Positions 24,765 through 33,369 of a stretch of 64,000 nt of DNA are shown one piece after another (position 1 is the stretch's first letter; each line of letters opens with the position of its first letter). The notes under the pieces were generated by a model. It was not told where the DNA came from, made no database searches, and worked only from the letters and a program-made list of their open reading frames with translations. This DNA comes from Fictibacillus phosphorivorans (lineage in GTDB: Bacteria > Bacillota > Bacilli > Bacillales > Fictibacillaceae), in contig NZ_CP015378.1 in NCBI RefSeq assembly GCF_001629705.1, positions 3,286,001 through 3,350,000 on the forward strand, in the 5' to 3' direction. The position numbers and the translations under genes were made by a program.

Positions 24765-25516
24765 TTCTCTTGTTCTTTGACAACATAACGAATCGCATTT
24801 CGAAAAGAGACAAAGGAGAGTTGATTAGTATGCACACCTAGAGAAACCATATCTTTGACCATTTCCTTAGGAAATCCGCAATACAATACATCGGCTCCCA
24901 TCAGTTTAATCGCATCTGTCAGGTTTTGAATCTCGATCCCAAGCTCAGAATCTGTAATGGTCGTTACACCTGAAAAATCTAAGATTACGTAATCGGCTCC
25001 ATTGTTTAGACATTCTTTCAATAGTTTTGTAGTCAACGTTTCAAGTCTTTCCAATGTAAGTTCACCAATCAGCGGCACTAACAGTGTATGTTCTGCAACG
25101 GTTTGAAGGATTGGCGTTGCTAGCTCATTCAGTATTTCTTTTGTTCTTTCTCTTTCCTGTTCGCGCTCTGTTAAGTCTTTCCACGTTAACAGATAGCCCC
25201 TTTTCTGATTTTCGACAAGCAGCTCCGTTACAATCAACCTGGCAACAAATCTATCAAAAAGAACGATCTGCGCATCAATTGGAAACTCATTGTAATTCAT
25301 TAGCTCTTCTTGAAGAAAGTTTTTATGAAGGCTTTTTATAGGCTGACCAATCATATCTTCTGGAGTACCAATATTTAAATATTTCTTCATCACTTGAAGT
25401 AAATTCTTACTGCTATTATTCATCCAAGAGATGTGAAGGTCTTGATCTATGAAAAAGATATTCTCTTCTAAACAATTCAGTGTGTCCTTAATCGTACCCT
25501 CTAACACATAATTCAT
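24761..25516 (-). CDS. PAS-STAS protein, RsbR-type stressosome component
   Basis: This 251-residue cytoplasmic protein has a PAS domain (about 10-120: ENIFFIDQDLHISWMNN) and a short coiled linker (EREQERERTKE). A C-terminal STAS domain (about 138-245) includes VILDFSGVTTITDSELG and LMGADVLYCGFPKEM. The architecture resembles RsbR paralogues and YtvA, which gate sigma-B through RsbT. The residue aligned with the second RsbR phospho-threonine appears to be Ser. The PAS domain lacks the YtvA LOV motif (NCRFLQG), so it is not a blue-light sensor of that type. No rsb genes are adjacent. Its signal is unknown. Confidence 0.78.
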   Translation of the reverse strand: MNYVLEGTIKDTLNCLEENIFFIDQDLHISWMNNSSKNLLQVMKKYLNIGTPEDMIGQPIKSLHKNFLQEELMNYNEFPIDAQIVLFDRFVARLIVTELLVENQKRGYLLTWKDLTEREQERERTKEILNELATPILQTVAEHTLLVPLIGELTLERLETLTTKLLKECLNNGADYVILDFSGVTTITDSELGIEIQNLTDAIKLMGADVLYCGFPKEMVKDMVSLGVHTNQLSFVSFRNAIRYVVKEQEK

Positions 25517-25604
25517 GAGAAGTGCTCCTCTTTGTAAAGTCCTGTTCCCATCATATCGGAATTTTTACTATTACACTATTAAAAAGACTAGAGTCCCCAA
25601 TCTA

Positions 25605-25618
25605 TGTAAGCGCTATCT
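25605..25618. promoter_or_regulatory. Candidate CcpA operator (cre site)
   Basis: TGTAAGCGCTATCT matches the consensus TGWAARCGYTWNCW at every position. It lies between the divergent PAS-STAS and hom genes, 105 bases before the hom start. Confidence 0.55.
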
Positions 25619-25722
25619 AAATCTTTACAAAGATTCCTGTTGTGTGATGTTCCAACTACATGTAAAATGTCCATATCAAACAAACAAGTGTACTTTCCAC
25701 AAAAACAAAGGGGCGGATAAAT

Positions 25723-27015
25723 TTGGTTACTCACGTTTCAGTAGGACTTTTAGGATTAGGAACTGTAGGCAGTGGTGTTGTCAGAATGATCGAAGGAAAT
25801 CGAGAAGAATTGCAACACCGAGTGGGATGCCCTGTTTTTATCGAGAAAATACTCGTACAGAATGTCGAGAAAGAACGTCTTGTCTCCATTAACAATGAAT
25901 GGTTAACTCAGCATCCCGAAGATGTTATTCAAAATCCAAATATACAGGTTGTTATTGAAGTGATGGGCGGTATTGAATTAGCACGAGAATATATCACACT
26001 TGCACTTCAAAATAAAAAGCATGTGATCACAGCAAACAAAGATCTGATGGCCCTATATGGTGCAGAACTCTTACAGGTGGCACATGAAAATGAATGTGAT
26101 CTCTTTTATGAAGCAAGTGTTGCAGGAGGCATCCCTATTATTCGATCACTAGTCGATGGGTTAGCTTCAGACAAAATTACGAAGATGATGGGAATCGTAA
26201 ATGGAACAACGAACTATATTCTTACAAAAATGGATAAACAACAGCGCAACTATGAGGAAGTATTAAAAGAAGCTCAAGATCTTGGATACGCAGAAGCTGA
26301 CCCCACATCAGACGTAGAGGGAATCGATGCAGCGAGGAAGATGGCCATTCTCTCAACCCTCGGATTTTCTATGCACATCCACCTAGATGACGTAACCGTG
26401 TCAGGTATATCCAAGGTTACACAAGAGGATCTTGAATACGCGCGTCAGTTCGGTTATACGCTGAAATTGATCGGAAACGCAAAAAAGGATAATGGCAAAG
26501 TGGAAATCAGTGTTGAGCCTACTCTCCTTCCCGACTCTCATCCGTTAGCAAGTGTTCACAATGAATACAATGCTGTCTATGTGTACGGTGAGTCAGTGGG
26601 AGAAACGATGTTCTTTGGGCCAGGAGCAGGACAGTTACCGACTGCTACGTCCGTTGTTTCAGATTTAGTTGCTGTTGTTAAGAACATGCGACTTGGAGTG
26701 AATGGGAAAAGCGTGGTTGCTCCTCAGTTTGATAAACAATTAAAACAACCGAACGAGATCGACGGAAAATTCTTTTACCGGTTGTACGTGAAAGATGAGG
26801 CAGGTGCTTTCTCTTCCATCACTTCTCTGTTTGCATTGCATGATATCTCACTTGAAAAATTAATTCAAAGCCCTGTAGATCATAAAGGAGTTGCAGAAAT
26901 TGTGATCGTAACCCACGGAACAAACAAACAGCAAGATAGTCACGTCTACAACCTGCTTCGGGACTCTGAAGTCGTTCAAGAAATTAAAAGTCACTATCGT
27001 GTGGAGGGAGCTTAA
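25723..27015 (+). CDS. hom: Homoserine dehydrogenase
   Basis: This 430-residue protein has an NAD(P)-binding domain starting [19 protein letters not shown], then the catalytic block ([56 protein letters not shown]) with the conserved Lys and Asp residues, and a C-terminal ACT domain (about 350-425) for threonine feedback. It reduces aspartate semialdehyde to homoserine, the branch point to threonine and methionine. The start is TTG, with AAGGGGCGG upstream. First gene of hom-thrC-thrB. A cre-like site lies in the leader; no T-box was seen. Confidence 0.95.
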   Translation: MVTHVSVGLLGLGTVGSGVVRMIEGNREELQHRVGCPVFIEKILVQNVEKERLVSINNEWLTQHPEDVIQNPNIQVVIEVMGGIELAREYITLALQNKKHVITANKDLMALYGAELLQVAHENECDLFYEASVAGGIPIIRSLVDGLASDKITKMMGIVNGTTNYILTKMDKQQRNYEEVLKEAQDLGYAEADPTSDVEGIDAARKMAILSTLGFSMHIHLDDVTVSGISKVTQEDLEYARQFGYTLKLIGNAKKDNGKVEISVEPTLLPDSHPLASVHNEYNAVYVYGESVGETMFFGPGAGQLPTATSVVSDLVAVVKNMRLGVNGKSVVAPQFDKQLKQPNEIDGKFFYRLYVKDEAGAFSSITSLFALHDISLEKLIQSPVDHKGVAEIVIVTHGTNKQQDSHVYNLLRDSEVVQEIKSHYRVEGA

Positions 27016-27016
27016 T

Positions 27017-28075
27017 ATGCATTGGAAAGGATTACTACATCAATATAAAGAATATTTGCCAGTCAATGCGTCTACTCCCCTTCTATCGTTAAACGAAGGG
27101 CATACACCACTTATCCCGCTCCCACATCTTTCAAAAGAATGGGGCATCAACCTTTATGCGAAGTACGAAGGAGCGAATCCTACAGGCTCTTTTAAAGACA
27201 GAGGGATGGTCATGGCTGTAGCAAAAGCGAAAGAAGAAGGAAGCAGAGCCATCATCTGTGCTTCTACAGGAAATACTTCTGCTGCAGCGGCCGCCTACGG
27301 TGCAAGAGCTGGCCTCCGATGTATCGTTGTTATCCCTGATGGTAAGATTGCACAAGGAAAACTGGCTCAAGCAAAAATGTATGGAGCAGAGATCTTTGCC
27401 ATAGAAGGAAATTTTGATGAAGCACTTCAGATGGTACAAAAAATGAGTGAAGAAGAAGATTTCACTCTCGTTAACTCAGTAAATCCATATCGACTTGAAG
27501 GACAGAAAACAGCAGCTTTCGAATTGGTTGATGCGCTTGCCGGAGCTCCTGACATCTTGGCTATACCTGTTGGAAACGCTGGTAATATTAGTGCGTATTG
27601 GAAAGGATTCAAAGAGTATGATGCCGTTAAATCTTCCGGCCTCCCTCGCATCCATGGATTTCAAGCAGCCGGTGCCGCTCCAATCGTAAACGGATCTGTT
27701 GTAAAAAATCCTGAAACGATCGCAACGGCCATTCGAATCGGAAATCCTGCCAGCTGGAAGTTAGCTTCATCCGCGTTAGAAGAATCCGGTGGCGTCATTG
27801 ATTCTGTCACAGATGAAGAGATTTTAGAAGCATATCAGATGCTCGCTTCCAAAGAAGGTGTTTTCGCTGAACCTGCTTCTTGCAGCACGATAGCTGGACT
27901 ATATAAACAACATAAACAAGGAGTACTACCAAACGGTGCTTCCGTTGTTGCCATCCTAACCGGTAATGGCCTTAAAGATCCTGATATCGCACTAAAAACA
28001 GTGAAACAAGAACCGATCGTGATTCCGAATGATTTTGATTTATTACGTCAACAGCTAAAAGGATGTGTTGTATAA
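27017..28075 (+). CDS. thrC: Threonine synthase
   Basis: This 352-residue PLP enzyme of fold type II has the PLP lysine in [11 protein letters not shown] (about residues 53-63). The phosphate-binding loop is [13 protein letters not shown], and further substrate contacts occur in [15 protein letters not shown]. It converts O-phosphohomoserine to threonine. The start is the ATG at 27017, 1 base after the hom stop, with GGAGGGAG upstream; the thrB start directly abuts its stop codon. This tight packing implies coupled translation of the threonine branch. The order hom-thrC-thrB is as in B. subtilis. Confidence 0.95.
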   Translation: MHWKGLLHQYKEYLPVNASTPLLSLNEGHTPLIPLPHLSKEWGINLYAKYEGANPTGSFKDRGMVMAVAKAKEEGSRAIICASTGNTSAAAAAYGARAGLRCIVVIPDGKIAQGKLAQAKMYGAEIFAIEGNFDEALQMVQKMSEEEDFTLVNSVNPYRLEGQKTAAFELVDALAGAPDILAIPVGNAGNISAYWKGFKEYDAVKSSGLPRIHGFQAAGAAPIVNGSVVKNPETIATAIRIGNPASWKLASSALEESGGVIDSVTDEEILEAYQMLASKEGVFAEPASCSTIAGLYKQHKQGVLPNGASVVAILTGNGLKDPDIALKTVKQEPIVIPNDFDLLRQQLKGCVV

Positions 28076-28990
28076 ATGAAAGCAGAACCTTTTTCGATCC
28101 ATGTTCCGGCAAGTACAGCCAATCTTGGTCCTGGCTTTGATTCTGTTGGTCTTGCTCTAAACAGATACTTAACCGTTCACGTTCAGCCTTTCGCTCCGCG
28201 CAAAACAACATTTCACGGAGAGGAACTTCAAGCATTCAATAAAGATGAAAACAACTTAATCATGCAAGCCGCACATTTCACCGCAGATTCTTTTCGAAAG
28301 AAACTGCCTCCTTGTCAGTTAGATGTGGTGAGTACATTTCCTACATCAAAAGGAATGGGAAGCTCTGCATCAGCGATCGTGGCAGGCATCGAACTAGCAA
28401 ACATCCTTTTAGACCTTGAGTTATCTAAGGAATCAAAATCACTTCTTGCCAGTTCTCTTGAAGAACATCCTGATAATGTGATTCCTGCTATCTTTGGAGG
28501 ACTTACGATCAGTTTCTATAATGGACAAGTGGTCGAAACAGTTCATGTTCCAGATGTTGCCGTTGAGATGATTATAGCTATTCCAGACGGAGTTCTTCAT
28601 ACGAAACAATCACGAGGCTCACTGCCAAACCTTCTTCCCTTCAACAAAGCGGTTGAAGGCAGTGCGATCAGCAATGTGCTTGTTGCCGCATTAATGAAGA
28701 ATGACTGGAAAAAAGCAGCTGATATGATGAACCGCGATCTGTTTCATGAACCGTTTCGTTCAAAATGGGTCCCTTTATATGCTGAACTTAAGGAAAAAGC
28801 GATCGAACTCGGTGCTTATGGTGCCGCAATAAGCGGTTCTGGCCCCTCCATCGTCTGCTTCACTCCTCACCAAAAAGCGGCTGGTATTACAGAACAACTT
28901 TCTACGTTGTTTCCACAGTACCACTTTGAAACGATTTTTCCTGATCGCAGGGGTGTTGTTGTTGAAAAATGCTTGTCTGCCGCTTTATGA
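28076..28990 (+). CDS. thrB: Homoserine kinase
   Basis: This 304-residue GHMP-family kinase carries the N-terminal substrate motif VPASTANLGPGFDSVGLAL. The ATP loop is PTSKGMGSSASAIVAG (about 86-101), and the C-terminal motif is GAAISGSGPSIVCF. It phosphorylates homoserine for ThrC. The ATG follows the thrC TAA with no gap; the RBS, AAAGGATG, lies inside thrC. It ends the operon and a terminator follows about 50 bases later. Confidence 0.95.
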   Translation: MKAEPFSIHVPASTANLGPGFDSVGLALNRYLTVHVQPFAPRKTTFHGEELQAFNKDENNLIMQAAHFTADSFRKKLPPCQLDVVSTFPTSKGMGSSASAIVAGIELANILLDLELSKESKSLLASSLEEHPDNVIPAIFGGLTISFYNGQVVETVHVPDVAVEMIIAIPDGVLHTKQSRGSLPNLLPFNKAVEGSAISNVLVAALMKNDWKKAADMMNRDLFHEPFRSKWVPLYAELKEKAIELGAYGAAISGSGPSIVCFTPHQKAAGITEQLSTLFPQYHFETIFPDRRGVVVEKCLSAAL

Positions 28991-29035
28991 TCCTTATTTC
29001 TCTAAACTTGAAAACGAAAAGAATGGTAAACGTAC

Positions 29036-29071
29036 AAAAGGATTAAGCAACAGCTGCTTAATCCTCTTTTC
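29036..29071. terminator. Bidirectional terminator between thrB and the GH18 gene
   Basis: AGGATTAAGCA / TGCTTAATCCT (29039-29049 and 29055-29065) is followed by CTTTTCTT on the plus strand and TTTG on the minus strand. Confidence 0.8.
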
Positions 29072-30247
29072 TTATTTATGAGTAATATTGAACTGATCTC
29101 TAAGTAGCGTCCAGTTCTCAGGGAATGGTTCTCCCAGTACCCAATAAGCAAGACCTCTTAGTTTATACTTCTTTACGAGTTGGTTTTTCGCTTCTGCACT
29201 TTGTTCGTTCTCAAACCAGACAACATGCTCTTTGCCGTTATCATCTTTGTAATTAAAAAACGGTGCTTGAGACTCGTTATCGTATTTTACAGTTGCATCC
29301 TCTTTTAATGCTAAGTCATGTGCTTCCGCTGGAGCAACGCGTTTTGCGAATTTATTTCCTTTTTTATAAGGCAGTGTCCAGTCATATCCGTATAACGGTG
29401 CACCCATCACAATTTTTTCTGGAGGAATGACTGATGTTGCATACTTAACCACTTTTTCTACTTGAGGAACTGGTGCAACAGCCATTGGAGGTCCACCAGA
29501 CCATCCCCACTCATAAGTCATGAGGACAACAAAGTCTGCTAGTTCTCCATGACGTTTATAGTCATGTGCTCCATGCCATGGTCCTTTTTGTTCATCGCTT
29601 GTTTTTGGTGCTAAAGCAGTTGATACTTTAAATCCTTCTTTTTGAACTTGTGGAATGATCGTTTCTAAGAATCCATTATAAAGCTCTCGATCTTTCTCTT
29701 TGATATGTTCGAAATCGATATTAAGTGCTTTATATCCTTTTTGCTTCATCGTACTAATAACGCTTCCGATCAGTGTTTTTGAAGCTGTCTTATCTGTGAA
29801 GATGTTATGTGCGATCTCTGGTGAGAAGTTTCCATCAATAAAGTTTGTTAAAACCATCATCGGCATGGCTTTAGATTTCTTCACTTCTTGAAGCGCTGCG
29901 TAATCTTTGATCGGCTTCAGCGATCCGTCTTTATTAACTTGATAACTAAAAAACGCTACGTATGTTAAGTCGTTTACTGATTCTTGTACATCTCTTATGG
30001 ACTGCTTCGCTTCGATCGGCTCTAAAAACCCTAACGTTTCAATCTTGGTCTTGCCATGATTCGTTTCAGCTTTAGAGATGTCCACCTGTTTTTTTTGTGG
30101 CGAGTTAATCTGTTCTAACCTTGGGCTATTCCGCGTTTCGTTACTCATGTTCTTTGGCGCAGCTTCGCTTTCTTTCATGTTGTTAGAATTGCCGCATCCG
30201 CTAAGTACAATCGTAAACGCCGCTAAAAAAGCGACTATCTTTTTCAT
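29072..30247 (-). CDS. Glycoside hydrolase family 18 lipoprotein
   Basis: This 391-residue protein has a lipoprotein signal with lipobox LSGC (about Cys18), a charged linker (about 20-70) and a GH18 barrel (about 72-391). The catalytic strand reads YKALNIDFEHI, with Asp and the acid/base Glu of the DxE pattern. Other family strands are VLMTYEWGW, IVMGAPLYGYDW and GLAYWVLG. Bacterial relatives (YdhD, YaaH, SleL) cut spore-cortex or wall glycan; this one lacks LysM repeats and is membrane anchored instead. The start at 30247 follows AAGGAGG by 7 bases; a longer frame to 30334 has no RBS. Substrate unproven. Confidence 0.85.
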   Translation of the reverse strand: MKKIVAFLAAFTIVLSGCGNSNNMKESEAAPKNMSNETRNSPRLEQINSPQKKQVDISKAETNHGKTKIETLGFLEPIEAKQSIRDVQESVNDLTYVAFFSYQVNKDGSLKPIKDYAALQEVKKSKAMPMMVLTNFIDGNFSPEIAHNIFTDKTASKTLIGSVISTMKQKGYKALNIDFEHIKEKDRELYNGFLETIIPQVQKEGFKVSTALAPKTSDEQKGPWHGAHDYKRHGELADFVVLMTYEWGWSGGPPMAVAPVPQVEKVVKYATSVIPPEKIVMGAPLYGYDWTLPYKKGNKFAKRVAPAEAHDLALKEDATVKYDNESQAPFFNYKDDNGKEHVVWFENEQSAEAKNQLVKKYKLRGLAYWVLGEPFPENWTLLRDQFNITHK

Positions 30248-30464
30248 AAACAAACCTCCTTCATTTTCGTTATTTTTCCATGAAGAGGTTTGTCCTATTC
30301 TCTTTTTTAGAAATAGATAGCTCGTTACGCCCAACTCGTGTTGGTATCTTAACTTCCATAAGGTACAAAAATGGAACTAACTCGTGAATAAAAAAGAGCT
30401 TATAAAAAAGAGCTTATTTCTTCAAGACTGGTACTTTTTAATGTTCTTTTTACTTCTATGCAAG

Positions 30465-30591
30465 TTGATTGGAGTGCAAGGTTGCAGACTCCTACGGGAT
30501 GAGCGGTCAGGTGGAGACTCCTAACGGCGCAAAGCGGCAGGAGGCTCACCGTTCGCCCCGTGGAAAGCATGCAACCTGGAACGGAAATCAA
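30465..30591. repeat. Dispersed TTGATT-ended repeat element, copy 2
   Basis: This 127-bp copy runs from TTGATTGGAGTG to ACGGAAATCAA. Internal blocks GAGACTCCTACGGGA and CGCCCCGTGGAAAGC are shared with copies 1 and 4. Termini are inverted (TTGATT/AATCAA). It lies between GH18 and ampS. Confidence 0.85.
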
Positions 30592-30619
30592 CTTCCTTCA
30601 GTTCATTCATATATTGGAA

Positions 30620-30655
30620 AACAAAAAAAAGACCCCAACATCGTGGAGTCTTTAA
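30620..30655 (-). terminator. Terminator of ampS
   Basis: On the minus strand, AAAGACTCC pairs with GGGGTCTTT (one G-T pair) and is followed by a run of T. Confidence 0.8.
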
Positions 30656-30659
30656 ACCT

Positions 30660-31895
30660 TTATATCGCCCAGTTTCCATTTGTAAATAATGGAATACGTT
30701 TGCCATCTTCATATTCAGCTTCAATTTCAAGGTCTGCAGACCCAATCATAAAGTCCGTATGACCGCGGCTAAAGTTGATCTCTTTCTCTTCCATCTGTTC
30801 GGGTGAAAGGTTTCCTGCATCCTTCACTGACATCGTAATTGATGTTCCGATCGCTAGATGGCACGAAGCATTTTCATCATACAACGTGTTATTAAAAGTG
30901 ATGCCTGAGTTGGAGATCGGCGAATCATGAGGAACTAATGCAACTTCCCCTAAATACCCCATTCCATCATCGATACTAAGCAGTTGTTTTAACGTGTCGT
31001 ACCCTTCTTCGGCCGTGAAATCAACCACTTTTCCATCTTTGAACGTTAAACTGAAGTTATCAATGATGTTCCCCATCGCTGAAAGTGGCTTTGAACTTGA
31101 AACTTTACCGTTCACACCGTATTTTCTTGGTGTTGTGAACACTTCTTCTGTTGGCAAGTTCGGGATATAATACGTACCGAACGTTGAATGATGACCTCCA
31201 CCAATCCACGTGTGATCCGGATGTAGGTCGATGCTTAGATCAGTACCCTCAGACTTGTAATGAAGCGTTTTAAACTTTTGTTCGTTTAAGTAGTTTACTT
31301 TCTCTGTCAATGTCTTCACATGTTCGTCCCATGCTGCTACAGGATCGTTCTGATCAACGCGAACGGTTTTGAAGATCGCTTCCCATAATGCATCTACTGC
31401 TTCTTCATCATTTTTGTCTGGAAATACGCTCTTAGCCCAACCAACCGTGGGTGCACCTGCGATCGCCCAGTGCATATCTCCTCTTAATTGCCCTGCTGAA
31501 AAAGCTTGAAGTTTCTCACCACGATTTTTTTGAACGAACATCATCCGCTCAGAAGGAACACCTTTATAAGCATTCGGGTCATTTCCTGTAATCATCAAGA
31601 AGCAATCATGATTTTCCACTAGGCTGTTGTATTTATCAATCTCCCAAGAAGGCAGATCATTTTGAAGAACCTCTTCTGCTGCAAGCGTTAGGTGAATACG
31701 GCTTGTTTGTGTATCACTCCAATCCACCATCACTCGTTTACAACCGTTCTCATAGGCATGCTTCGTTACCTTGCGAGTAAATTCTGCTGTTTCTATCGGC
31801 GAACTGATAAGCAACCTTTGTCCTTCTTTTAAACCTAACCCAACCTTTATCACTAATTCAGCGTATTGATCCAACTTCTCTTCAAACGACTTCAT
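30660..31895 (-). CDS. ampS: Aminopeptidase, peptidase family M29
   Basis: This 411-residue cytoplasmic metallo-aminopeptidase matches AmpS/aminopeptidase T. The C-terminal metal-binding region is visible in DFTAEEGYDTL, GEVALVPHDSPIS, LYDENASCHLAIG and RGHTDFMIGS, which supply the Glu, His, Tyr and Asp residues of the two-metal site. M29 enzymes remove N-terminal residues from peptides with broad specificity. ATG at 31895 follows CGGAGGGG by 5 bases; a frame extension to 31922 lacks an RBS. Monocistronic. Confidence 0.93.
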   Translation of the reverse strand: MKSFEEKLDQYAELVIKVGLGLKEGQRLLISSPIETAEFTRKVTKHAYENGCKRVMVDWSDTQTSRIHLTLAAEEVLQNDLPSWEIDKYNSLVENHDCFLMITGNDPNAYKGVPSERMMFVQKNRGEKLQAFSAGQLRGDMHWAIAGAPTVGWAKSVFPDKNDEEAVDALWEAIFKTVRVDQNDPVAAWDEHVKTLTEKVNYLNEQKFKTLHYKSEGTDLSIDLHPDHTWIGGGHHSTFGTYYIPNLPTEEVFTTPRKYGVNGKVSSSKPLSAMGNIIDNFSLTFKDGKVVDFTAEEGYDTLKQLLSIDDGMGYLGEVALVPHDSPISNSGITFNNTLYDENASCHLAIGTSITMSVKDAGNLSPEQMEEKEINFSRGHTDFMIGSADLEIEAEYEDGKRIPLFTNGNWAI

Positions 31896-32052
31896 ACTTT
31901 CCCCTCCGATTGGTAAATACATAAAAACGACTGATAAGTTTATATTATTTACAATTATATAAAAAAAAGAATATTATGACTACTGTTTTCTTTCTCGCTT
32001 TTATTTGATCACCATATTGAATTGTACGTAAAAAAAGAATAAAAAGAAAAGA

Positions 32053-33003
32053 TCACATTACGATATGTGATCTTGAATGACTATTTTCGTTCTTATTGAG
32101 ACTAAATCCGATCTGAGTAAGTGCGCTCTCTAAATTATTCGTGATCAAGATACCTTTAAAGTCAACATCGACATGAAGAGTTGTTAATGCAAGGTCAGGT
32201 CTGAATCCAGTAAGAATGGGAGTGACTCCTATTAACCTTAGCAACTTCACGATATTTAACAGATATTCGCTAACAGAATTATTGATTCTGCTCACACCAG
32301 AAAGATCGATGATCATATGTTCAAGCTCTAAACTCATGCTGCTTTCCAGTGTGCTTTGAATGATGAGCTCTGCTCGATATTCATTAATATGGCCAATGAT
32401 AGGAAGGATTGCAACACCTTTTGTTAAAGGAACGATCGGTACTGAGATTTCTTTAATCTCCTTATTCGCCTTATCAAGCTCTAATACGTATGTCAACAAC
32501 GAAGACATCGTCTGAAAAAGCTCAACATGCTGATCAGTAAACTCGAACCGATCTGTATCTAGACCACAGATAGTTCCGTAATTTTCACCATCTTCATAAT
32601 AGATCGGAATCGCAATAAAGCTACCCCCACCTAGATTTGCAGTTACATTTAGATCTTTCGTCCGTTCATTTTGCGTAATATCTTCTATAAGAAGAATGTC
32701 ATTGCCTTTATCTACGCTCACTTTACAGAACGTTTCTTGAAAAGGCATTGTTGTACCTTCTTGAATCAATACCGTATTTTTATTGACTGCTTTTTTGATT
32801 TCATTTACTTGTTTGTCATTCTTAGCGATAAACAACGTATTAATGTTGATAAGTTTGCTCATAAAATGAAGAATGTTTGCGGTGGCTTCTTCAAAATTTT
32901 TAACTGATTTATTCTTAATTACTGAATTTAGATGAATAGACAAAGTAAATGACCAACCTTTCATTTCTAAAAATCTTTCTGCCATAATTCTTTGATGGTC
33001 CAC
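32053..33003 (-). CDS. GAF-STAS protein, RsbR-type
   Basis: This 316-residue cytoplasmic protein has a GAF-like sensor domain (about 30-170, including GGGSFIAIPIYYEDGENYGTIC) and a C-terminal STAS domain (about 188-300). The STAS domain includes MIIDLSGVSRINNSVSEYLL and LLRLIGVTPILTGFRPDLA. This is the RsbT co-antagonist layout with GAF in place of the globin-like N-domain. In the STAS signature loop the usual phospho-Thr/Ser positions read N-N-S, so a Ser may be kept. The annotated GTG start has a weak RBS; ATG at residue 7 (32985) is an alternative. The STAS output suggests a link to stressosome or sigma-B signalling, by family only. Confidence 0.75.
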   Translation of the reverse strand: MDHQRIMAERFLEMKGWSFTLSIHLNSVIKNKSVKNFEEATANILHFMSKLININTLFIAKNDKQVNEIKKAVNKNTVLIQEGTTMPFQETFCKVSVDKGNDILLIEDITQNERTKDLNVTANLGGGSFIAIPIYYEDGENYGTICGLDTDRFEFTDQHVELFQTMSSLLTYVLELDKANKEIKEISVPIVPLTKGVAILPIIGHINEYRAELIIQSTLESSMSLELEHMIIDLSGVSRINNSVSEYLLNIVKLLRLIGVTPILTGFRPDLALTTLHVDVDFKGILITNNLESALTQIGFSLNKNENSHSRSHIVM

Positions 33004-33369
33004 CCCTTTATTTACCCTACGGATAAGGAAATAAACATTTAAAGTAAAACAATTGTTAACGTTGACTAAAAAAATCTCTAAACTCGGATAAAAAGATAAA
33101 AAACAGCTCTTCTATTAGGGTTGTTTTTTCCTGTGTCTTTGGAACTATATAAAAACACCTGACCTATACCATTTTTCTCTATTATTTTTAAATAAAAAGT
33201 GTTTAAAAATAGTTCTTCAAATAGTAAATACTCCCTATTCTAAATCTAAAACACGGGAGTTATCTCCTATTCTAGTAGTTGATGTATCATGGTAACATTT
33301 TGAATACGCGGAATTATCCGACAATATATGTCGGTATTCGGAAACTACTACGATTTAGGGGGAATCTTG
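33004..33369. other. Intergenic region upstream of inhA
   Basis: This AT-rich 366-base region is divergent between the GAF-STAS and inhA genes. It contains a terminator-like hairpin (33097-33131) and a small palindrome CCGACAATATATGTCGG (33318-33334) about 36 bases before the inhA start. No confident promoter was picked. Confidence 0.5.
33097..33131. terminator. Terminator-like hairpin upstream of inhA
   Basis: AAAAAACAGCTC can pair over 12 positions (two G-T pairs) with GGGTTGTTTTTT, ending in a T run on the plus strand and preceded by an A run. It stands about 240 bases before inhA, where no gene needs ending on the plus strand, so it could be an attenuator or close an unseen small transcript. 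Confidence 0.4.

Larger units (their letters stand above)
30248..30659. other. Intergenic region carrying repeat copy 2
   Basis: This 412-base region holds the dispersed repeat (30465-30591), the ampS terminator, and a 14-base tandem duplication around AAAAAGAGCTTAT (about 30389-30418). No coding evidence was seen. Confidence 0.6.

Noticed and set aside
25681..25722. T-box or SAM riboswitch before hom
   Set aside because: No conserved T-box sequence or S-box core is visible in the 206-base leader.
25515..25892. 125-residue plus-strand frame over the hom leader
   Set aside because: It overlaps the start of hom in another frame, has no RBS, and its composition is not protein-like.
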